A stretch of 64,000 bases of DNA from Sulfurovum sp. XGS-02. GTDB lineage: Bacteria; Campylobacterota; Campylobacteria; Campylobacterales; Sulfurovaceae. Made by a program: the position numbers and the translations under genes. The stretch spans positions 434,001-498,000 of the forward strand of contig NZ_CP093312.1 of assembly GCF_023213175.1 (NCBI RefSeq), given 5' to 3'. The notes under the pieces are model-generated. The model made no database searches, was not told the origin of the DNA, and saw only the letters and a program-made list of their open reading frames with translations. Shown here piece by piece: positions 58,841 to 64,000 of this stretch (position 1 is its first letter; every line of letters begins with the position of its first letter).

Positions 58841-59302
58841 ATGAACGTATCAGTAGAGTATCTTGGCGATAAAAAATTCAAAGCGAACACTATAAAGTCC
58901 TCTTTCACTTTGGACTGTAAAGAGATCACACCTGTGGAGTATTTTGCAACAGGGATCATAGGATGTACGGGGATAGACCTTGTAATGATGGCTGAGAAAG
59001 ACGGTTTTGAGGTGACGAACTACTCTGTCAAGGCAGAGATAGAGAGAACGGAATCCGTACCGATGAAATTTGCATCTATGCATATCATTTACACGTTTGA
59101 CGGAGCGTTCGATGCGACAAAAGCAAAGCGCTATATAGGCGCATCATTGGAGAGTTACTGTACTACGGTGAACTCTATCCGTGATTCGGTGAAGGTGAGC
59201 TATACGATCATCCAAAACGGTGAGAAGATAGCCGACAAGGAAGAACTTGTCTCTATGAGCGTGCCGCTTGAAGACGGTTTCGGAGGGGCTTGCTGCTCGT
59301 AG
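58841..59302 (+). CDS. OsmC/Ohr family protein
   Basis: A 153-residue protein with the two family cysteines, in GIIGCTGIDLVMM and LESYCTTVNSI, which form a thiol peroxidase site in OsmC/Ohr or a redox site in YhfA-like members. The start at 58841 is preferred: AGGA at 58831-58834 is six bases before it but abuts the in-frame ATG at 58835. The C terminus ends GGACCS with an additional Cys pair. It may reduce organic hydroperoxides. Confidence 0.85.
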   Translation: MNVSVEYLGDKKFKANTIKSSFTLDCKEITPVEYFATGIIGCTGIDLVMMAEKDGFEVTNYSVKAEIERTESVPMKFASMHIIYTFDGAFDATKAKRYIGASLESYCTTVNSIRDSVKVSYTIIQNGEKIADKEELVSMSVPLEDGFGGACCS

Positions 59303-59305
59303 GGG

Positions 59306-59512
59306 TTAAAGCTCGTCGATCTTCTCGATGAGCGATGGGATACGCTTGGCTTTGAGCTTTTTCCCATCTACTTTTGCTACAGGCTGTTTCTTGCACCGTT
59401 TGCACATATCGATACAGGACTTCACTGTGACCGTATCATCAGGAAATGCCTTGATGAGTCTCTTCTGAAGCTTATCGACTTTCGAGAATTTTTTACATAT
59501 TTGTATCTTCAT
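59306..59512 (-). CDS. small cysteine-containing protein, DUF1450/thioredoxin-like
   Basis: A 68-residue basic protein with Cys-rich core CIDMCKRCKKQPVAKVDG, resembling the short thioredoxin-like DUF1450 pattern (C-x-x-x-C-x-x-C, then small-residue and V-D/N-G). It ends in a helix (IPSLIEKIDEL). The gene converges on osmC with three bases between stop codons. Function unknown; the family call is tentative. Confidence 0.6.
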   Translation of the reverse strand: MKIQICKKFSKVDKLQKRLIKAFPDDTVTVKSCIDMCKRCKKQPVAKVDGKKLKAKRIPSLIEKIDEL

Positions 59513-59602
59513 AACCTACTATAGCATATTTTTTCAGCTTCAGATACTTTTTACTCTTAGGGGAGTATCATAATAGTATCTTATAAAGTAAAAGGACGTA
59601 AG

Positions 59603-59806
59603 ATGAATCCTGTAGAACAAGATATTGAAAGAAGAAAAAATGAGATCGTTGTAGAAGTGATTGCACTTTTTAATGCCAATATGAAGTTTACCGATTGGGA
59701 TGTACCTGAAGCGGATAATGCTCTTGCAGCAAAACTGATCATAGAGACCATGCAAGAGGCGCTTGATGGGTTGAAAGCAAAATTGGACGCAGGTGAGTTC
59801 AAATAG
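59603..59806 (+). CDS. small hypothetical protein, helical
   Basis: A 67-residue acidic protein with two probable helices (EQDIERRKNEIVVEVIALFNAN and AAKLIIETMQEALDGLKAKL) around a short FTDWDVPEADN link. No cysteines, no signal. AGGACG-like bases stand nine before the ATG. The antisense frame is also open but lacks a ribosome site. Not recognised. Confidence 0.55.
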   Translation: MNPVEQDIERRKNEIVVEVIALFNANMKFTDWDVPEADNALAAKLIIETMQEALDGLKAKLDAGEFK

Positions 59807-59842
59807 TACCCATTCTCTCCTTGTCAGCGAGGAGAGAAGATC

Positions 59843-60049
59843 TTAGATAAGGCCAAGTTCTGCAAGTAGTGCTTTGATCGTAGGTGAAAGTTCACTGAGC
59901 TCCTTGAGGAAAGTCCCTGAAGCCATATCTTCTCTGTACCACTCTTCGATACGTTTCATGGAGTCACTTTTCTCTTCTTCCGTCAATGTTTGAGATTTAT
60001 CAATAGTGTCTTTGATCTTTTCTAAATGTTTTAAATTAGTATCGCTCAT
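59843..60049 (-). CDS. small hypothetical protein, helical
   Basis: A 68-residue charged protein (SDSMKRIEEWYREDMASG, then LSPTIKALLAELGLI) with an AAAAGGATAG ribosome site before its ATG. No signal or cysteines. Not recognised; likely conserved in close relatives, which would need a search. Confidence 0.55.
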   Translation of the reverse strand: MSDTNLKHLEKIKDTIDKSQTLTEEEKSDSMKRIEEWYREDMASGTFLKELSELSPTIKALLAELGLI

Positions 60050-60102
60050 TTTCTATCCTTTTAAAAGATGTCGTAGGATTATTATAGAATGATAATACTT
60101 TC

Positions 60103-60121
60103 AAACATATATTATATGTTT
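60103..60121. repeat. palindrome upstream of the ABC-F gene
   Basis: AAACATAT-ATT-ATATGTTT, eight perfect pairs across a three-base centre, in the gap between two divergent genes. TATAAT at 60172-60177 is the probable -10 of the ABC-F gene. A dimeric regulator site is possible. Confidence 0.4.
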
Positions 60122-60211
60122 ACTTAGAATAGCACATATATGATGAGAAGACGAGCTAAAACACTTTTCGATATAATTGCAACCCAAATTACCCCATACA
60201 TGGATATATAA

Positions 60212-62047
60212 ATGATACAACTTACAAACCTCTCTAAAAGCTTTGGGGGACAAACCCTTTTTAAAGATATCAACCTCAAGCTTTCACCGGGACAGAGAAT
60301 CGGACTTGTCGGACGTAACGGGTCTGGTAAATCGACGCTTTTCAAGATTATTCTGGGTGAAGAGGGTTATGATTCGGGGGATGTGAGTATCCCGAAGAAC
60401 TATATGATAGGCACACTTCGCCAGCATTTGGAGTTTACGGAAAAGACAGTACGTGAAGAGTGTGCACTGGTACTTCCTGAAGATGAACAGTGGAACTTTT
60501 ACAAGATAGAAAAGCTGCTCTTTGGACTGGGGTTTACCGCAGAAGATCTGGAGAAAGACCCTATGAGTTTTTCCGGAGGGTACCAGATACGTATCAATCT
60601 TGTAAAACTTTTGGCAACAGAACCCAATATGCTGTTGCTCGATGAGCCTACCAACTACCTTGACCTGCCTTCTTTGCGATGGTTGAAAGGATTTATCAGG
60701 GAGTTTGAGGGTGAAGTGATACTCATCACGCACGACCGTGACTTCATGGACGCTGTGACGACCCATACGATGGGCATACAGCGTAAAGGACTTCGTCTGG
60801 TACAGGGTGACACGCATAAATACTACGCGACACTTGAGATGGAAGATGAAACCTATGAGAAAACGAAGGCAAATCAAGATAAAAAGCGTAAAGAGCTTGA
60901 AGAGTTCGTCGCACGTAACAAAGCCAGAGCCTCTACCGCCGCACTCGCACAGTCAAAGCAAAAAGAACTCGACAAAATGGATGAGATGGAAGATCTGCAG
61001 AATGATGCGACGTTATCCTTTGATTTCAAATATAAAGAGACACCTGCAAAAATTGTTTTACGTGCGGAAGATCTGGGTTTTGGATACAACCCGGATGAAC
61101 CGCTGTTTCAAGGTGTAACTTTTGCTCTGGAGAAGGGAAAACGTCTGGCGATTATCGGTAAGAACGGTAAGGGTAAGTCAACACTGCTGAACTACATTGC
61201 AGGAGAACTGCCGCTCCAGCAGGGAAAGCTTGATTTTCATCCTGCTACCACGTTTGCGCACTTTGGACAGACAAACATCGAAAGACTCAATGTCACATCA
61301 ACGATCATTGATGAGATCGCTTCGGTCAATAAAGACATAGGGATACCCGAATCACGCAGTATCGCGGGGCGTATGATGTTCTCGGGTGACCTTGCCGATA
61401 AAAAGATAGAGGTACTCTCGGGAGGAGAACGCAGCCGTGTCATGCTCGGAAAGATCATCGCAACACCCGCTAACCTTCTTTTCCTGGATGAACCTACCAA
61501 CCACCTGGATATGCAGTCTATCGATGCGCTGGCAGATGCCATAGATGCGTTTGAAGGTTCTCTCATCATGGTCACGCACTCAGAGATGCTTTTACGAAGA
61601 TTGGCTGATGCGCTGATCATCTTTCATAAAGGTGGGGCAGAGTATTTTGAAGGTACCTATGATGAGTTTTTGGAAAAGATAGGCTGGGAAGAGGAAGAAG
61701 GGGCAGCCCCTAAAAAGAAAAAACCCAAGATCAACCATAAAGAGCGTAAGAAATTGCGTAAAGCTGTGACTCAGGAGCGTAATGAACTGCGTAAGCCTTA
61801 TACCAAAGAGATCAAGTTTTGTGAAGAGAAGATCGAAGCGCTTGAAGAGGAGCTTGAGGTTAAAAATGCAGCACTTGAAAAAGCATCAAACTCAGGAGAT
61901 AACGATGCCATCATGGAACTTTCACGGGAAGTGGGTCTGGTACAGCAGGAGGTGGATGCACTCTTTGAGCGTTTGGAGATCGCTACGGAAAAAGATGAGG
62001 AGATCGTGGCGGAGTATGAGCTCAAGCTTGAAGAGATTGATGCTTAG
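60212..62047 (+). CDS. ABC-F ATPase (Uup/EttA-like)
   Basis: Two ABC ATPase domains on one 611-residue soluble chain: Walker A GRNGSGKST and GKNGKGKST, signatures FSGGYQIR and LSGGERSR, both with LLLDEPTN- or LFLDEPTN-type Walker B, and an arm/linker between rich in Lys and Glu. The C-terminal 90 residues are a basic/acidic coiled coil as in Uup. ABC-F proteins act on the ribosome E-site or in stalling rescue. No membrane domain. Antisense frames within it are shadows. Confidence 0.95.
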   Translation: MIQLTNLSKSFGGQTLFKDINLKLSPGQRIGLVGRNGSGKSTLFKIILGEEGYDSGDVSIPKNYMIGTLRQHLEFTEKTVREECALVLPEDEQWNFYKIEKLLFGLGFTAEDLEKDPMSFSGGYQIRINLVKLLATEPNMLLLDEPTNYLDLPSLRWLKGFIREFEGEVILITHDRDFMDAVTTHTMGIQRKGLRLVQGDTHKYYATLEMEDETYEKTKANQDKKRKELEEFVARNKARASTAALAQSKQKELDKMDEMEDLQNDATLSFDFKYKETPAKIVLRAEDLGFGYNPDEPLFQGVTFALEKGKRLAIIGKNGKGKSTLLNYIAGELPLQQGKLDFHPATTFAHFGQTNIERLNVTSTIIDEIASVNKDIGIPESRSIAGRMMFSGDLADKKIEVLSGGERSRVMLGKIIATPANLLFLDEPTNHLDMQSIDALADAIDAFEGSLIMVTHSEMLLRRLADALIIFHKGGAEYFEGTYDEFLEKIGWEEEEGAAPKKKKPKINHKERKKLRKAVTQERNELRKPYTKEIKFCEEKIEALEEELEVKNAALEKASNSGDNDAIMELSREVGLVQQEVDALFERLEIATEKDEEIVAEYELKLEEIDA

Positions 62048-62162
62048 CATCTGATTTTAATTGATTTGTTAGATTTCCTTAACAATCGAACTGTGGTGAT
62101 ATTACCCTCTTCATTTTTTTAGAAAAAACGAAGCGATTTGAGAATAGTGACGACTTTTGCTC

Positions 62163-62178
62163 ACTTTTCTAGAAAAGT
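62163..62178. repeat. perfect 16-bp palindrome near the HIT gene 3' end
   Basis: ACTTTTCTAGAAAAGT is its own reverse complement. A related imperfect hairpin (CTTC, A, six T, TAG, six A, C, GAAG) lies about 40 bp upstream in the same gap. Located between the 3' ends of the ABC-F and HIT genes, so a bidirectional terminator pair is likely. Confidence 0.5.
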
Positions 62179-62254
62179 AAGAAGAGAGACAAGTTCACAA
62201 GTAAAATATTGAGGGAGTTTTTTAGCCCAAGGAAATAAATTCCCCAAAAGAGTT

Positions 62255-62608
62255 TTATAAACTCTTATGCGGGTCTTCGTGGCTGTGATCCCAGGTAAGT
62301 TTTCCTCCGCCCAAGAGGTGGAAATGTAAGTGAAATACCTCTTGTCCTCCGTCTGGACCGTTATTGGTGATGAGTCTGTAACCGGACTCATCTATACCTA
62401 CTTTGGTAGCTACTTCTTGTGCAAATTCTGTGAGTCCTGCCATCGTCTCGGGTGTCACATCCTGAAAACAGTCGACATGTGTTTTAGGGATGATGAGAAT
62501 ATGGATAGGTGCTTTAGGGTAGAGGTCATGAAATGCTAAAAAATGTTCACTCTCATGGACAGTGTTGTTGGGGATTTCTTTGTTTACGATTTTGCAGAAT
62601 ATGCACAT
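62255..62608 (-). CDS. HIT-family (HINT-like) nucleotide hydrolase
   Basis: A 117-residue histidine-triad protein: the catalytic HLHFHLLGG (HxHxH), the N-terminal zinc pair in MCIFCKI, and GHxxI-type ILIIPKTHV. It hydrolyses nucleoside phosphoramidates or similar AMP conjugates. Full length; convergent to the ABC-F gene. Confidence 0.95.
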   Translation of the reverse strand: MCIFCKIVNKEIPNNTVHESEHFLAFHDLYPKAPIHILIIPKTHVDCFQDVTPETMAGLTEFAQEVATKVGIDESGYRLITNNGPDGGQEVFHLHFHLLGGGKLTWDHSHEDPHKSL

Positions 62609-62811
62609 GCCGTGGTCCTTTGATCGGTTGATTTATTTTCTTTTTTTATTATCATATCAACTTGCGGATATTCATGTCAAGCACGAATATGACGTGGGTA
62701 TGGTCAAGTTTAATATAGGCAAAGTATAGCACAGATAAGTAGTAATAAATCCCATTGTTAGTAATTTTTCGATAAAATCACAACAATACACAGAAGTCAT
62801 ATAGAGGTTAA

Positions 62812-63804
62812 ATGGAAAATTTAGAAGAGAAGATCATTCAGGCCGATTCGCTTGAAGCATTAGAAAAAGTACGTGTTGAACTTTTCGGGAAGAAGGGTGT
62901 TTTGGCAGCAGAGTTTGCCAAGATGAAAGATGTACCCGGTCCGGAGAAAAAAGCATTTGCAGAGGGTTTGAACAAAAGTAAGGCCGCACTGCAAGCGAGT
63001 TTTGATGCACGTTACGCAGTGTTGAAGTCTGAAGAGATAGAAAAAGTACTTAAAAGTGAAGCGATCGATGTTTCACTCTATGGCACATTGGCACAAAAAG
63101 GTGCACTGCATCCGGTGATGGAGACGATGGACAAGATCATTGACTATTTTGTGGCGTTGAATTTTGCTGTGGAAAGCGGGCCTATGGTAGAGGATGACTT
63201 CCACAACTTTGAAGCCTTGAACCTGCCTAAATACCACCCTGCGCGTGATATGCAGGATACATTCTATTTTAAGGATGGGGGACTTTTACGTACACATACC
63301 TCTCCTGTACAGATACGTACGATGATGGAGATCAAACCTCCTATCCGTATGATCGCTCCGGGAACAGTGTTCAGACGTGATTATGACCTGACACATACAC
63401 CGATGTTCCACCAGGTGGAGGGTCTTGTGGTAGATGATAAAGGCAAAGTGAGTTTTGCAAACCTCAAGTCTATATTGACAGATTTCCTACAGTATATGTT
63501 TGGAGATGTTGAAGTGCGTTTCAGACCGAGTTTCTTCCCGTTCACTGAACCGTCTGCCGAAGTGGACATCTCTTGTATCTTCTGTGCAGGTGAAGGATGC
63601 AGGGTCTGTTCACATACAGGCTGGCTGGAAGTACTTGGATGCGGGATCGTCGATCCGAATGTCTTTAAGGCAGTAGGATACGAAGATGTGAGCGGCTATG
63701 CCTTTGGTTTGGGTGTAGAGCGTTTTGCAATGCTGATGCATAAAATACCTGATTTGAGATCTTTATTTGAAGGTGATATTCGTTTGTTGGAGCAGTTTAG
63801 ATGA
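62812..63804 (+). CDS. pheS: phenylalanyl-tRNA synthetase alpha subunit
   Basis: Class II synthetase catalytic subunit, 330 residues, with motif 2 [20 protein letters not shown], the [14 protein letters not shown] block, a cysteine set [12 protein letters not shown] near 265 and motif 3 [19 protein letters not shown] precedes the ATG. Its stop overlaps the pheT start as ATGA. Confidence 0.98.
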   Translation: MENLEEKIIQADSLEALEKVRVELFGKKGVLAAEFAKMKDVPGPEKKAFAEGLNKSKAALQASFDARYAVLKSEEIEKVLKSEAIDVSLYGTLAQKGALHPVMETMDKIIDYFVALNFAVESGPMVEDDFHNFEALNLPKYHPARDMQDTFYFKDGGLLRTHTSPVQIRTMMEIKPPIRMIAPGTVFRRDYDLTHTPMFHQVEGLVVDDKGKVSFANLKSILTDFLQYMFGDVEVRFRPSFFPFTEPSAEVDISCIFCAGEGCRVCSHTGWLEVLGCGIVDPNVFKAVGYEDVSGYAFGLGVERFAMLMHKIPDLRSLFEGDIRLLEQFR

Positions 63805-64000
63805 TAGTAACAAGAAGTTGGTTAAGTGAATTTATAGACCTTAGCAGTGTCTCTAATGAAAAGCTGTATGAAACGTTTAATGCCATAGGACTTGAAGTTG
63901 ACAGTCTGACACAGATAGAGATAGCTGAAAAAGTAGTCGTAGGAGAGATACTGTCTTGCGAAAAACACCCTGATGCAGATAAACTCAATGTATGTAAAAT
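63801..64000 (+). CDS. pheT: phenylalanyl-tRNA synthetase beta subunit, 5' partial fragment
   Basis: The frame opens with ATG at 63801, overlapping the pheS stop, and stays open to the window end. The translation begins [14 protein letters not shown] and reaches [11 protein letters not shown], the N-terminal domain and tRNA-binding (EMAP-like) domain start of PheT. The rest lies beyond the right edge. Confidence 0.93.
   Translation, partial: MIVTRSWLSEFIDLSSVSNEKLYETFNAIGLEVDSLTQIEIAEKVVVGEILSCEKHPDADKLNVCK

Noticed and set aside
59543-59580. GATACT with two downstream AGTATC copies as a riboswitch-like alternative hairpin
   Set aside because: Only six pairs each, in a short gap before a small ORF; could be chance.
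60284-60877. 197-codon frame antisense to the ABC-F gene
   Set aside because: Shadow of the ABC-F frame, without motif or start signal.
62161-62391. 76-codon minus-strand frame overlapping the HIT gene
   Set aside because: The HIT frame carries the catalytic HLHFHLL and zinc Cys pair; this is another frame of the same DNA.
62668-62690. ATATTC...GAATAT inverted repeat before pheS
   Set aside because: Six pairs with an 11-base loop, not near a clear promoter element; not distinguishable from chance.

Overview
The window reads as chromosomal DNA of a chemolithoautotrophic Campylobacterota bacterium close to Sulfurovum or Sulfurimonas. The lineage is inferred from several combinations. ATP-citrate lyase (aclBA) points to the reductive TCA cycle. 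MqnE points to futalosine-type menaquinone synthesis. There is a fused ispDF, an HP1021/Cj1608-type response regulator beside a Sat-like protein and pgpA, and a membrane-bound molybdo-enzyme of the sulfur-reductase type. No insertion sequence, prophage, integrase or CRISPR array was seen, and coding is dense.

Layout, 1-25 kb: an operon of periplasmic sulfur/thiol proteins (MBL hydrolase cut by the window edge, cytochrome c-thioredoxin fusion, DsrE-like protein, tandem DUF302-like protein) is followed by a B-C-A ordered molybdopterin oxidoreductase with its TorD chaperone, a polyferredoxin and two unrecognised small proteins. Next come malic enzyme, a DUF2868/DUF3482-GTPase/M50-peptidase trio, and on the minus strand ispDF, the atypical response regulator, a Sat-like protein with a degenerate active site, and pgpA. 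Then mrp and a Fur-family/metal-uptake cluster (His-rich porin, binding protein, permease, but no ATPase).

Layout, 25-48 kb: two TPP riboswitches head a thiamine region. The first controls thiC-thiO-thiS-thiG (synthesis). The second controls a TonB receptor, a thiamine-binding YkoF-like protein, ThiB-ThiP-ThiQ and a small-molecule kinase, which together form a salvage route from outer membrane to phosphorylation. Both leaders can form the same pair of competing helices over the ribosome binding site. Then follow hemerythrin, glmS and glnD (minus), mqnE, a phosphoribosyltransferase, a TrpG/PabA amidotransferase, a GT-C-like membrane protein, and aclB-aclA.

Layout, 48-64 kb: a complete rRNA operon (16S, tRNA-Ala, 23S, 5S) with a near-perfect promoter and long processing stems. 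Behind it, before argH, lies a 0.76-kb non-coding stretch with two homologous copies of an apparently undescribed structured small RNA. Each copy has a C-rich, anti-Shine-Dalgarno-like terminal loop, and each promoter carries three ATTAACNC-type boxes spaced exactly 11 bp apart. This is the strongest candidate here for a new regulatory system. After argH a c-di-GMP-I (GEMM) riboswitch precedes an L,D-transpeptidase. The rest is selO, a CYTH protein, OsmC, small conserved-looking ORFs, an ABC-F ATPase, a HIT protein, pheS and the start of pheT.

All functions are assigned by reading motifs and context. No database search or folding program was run.
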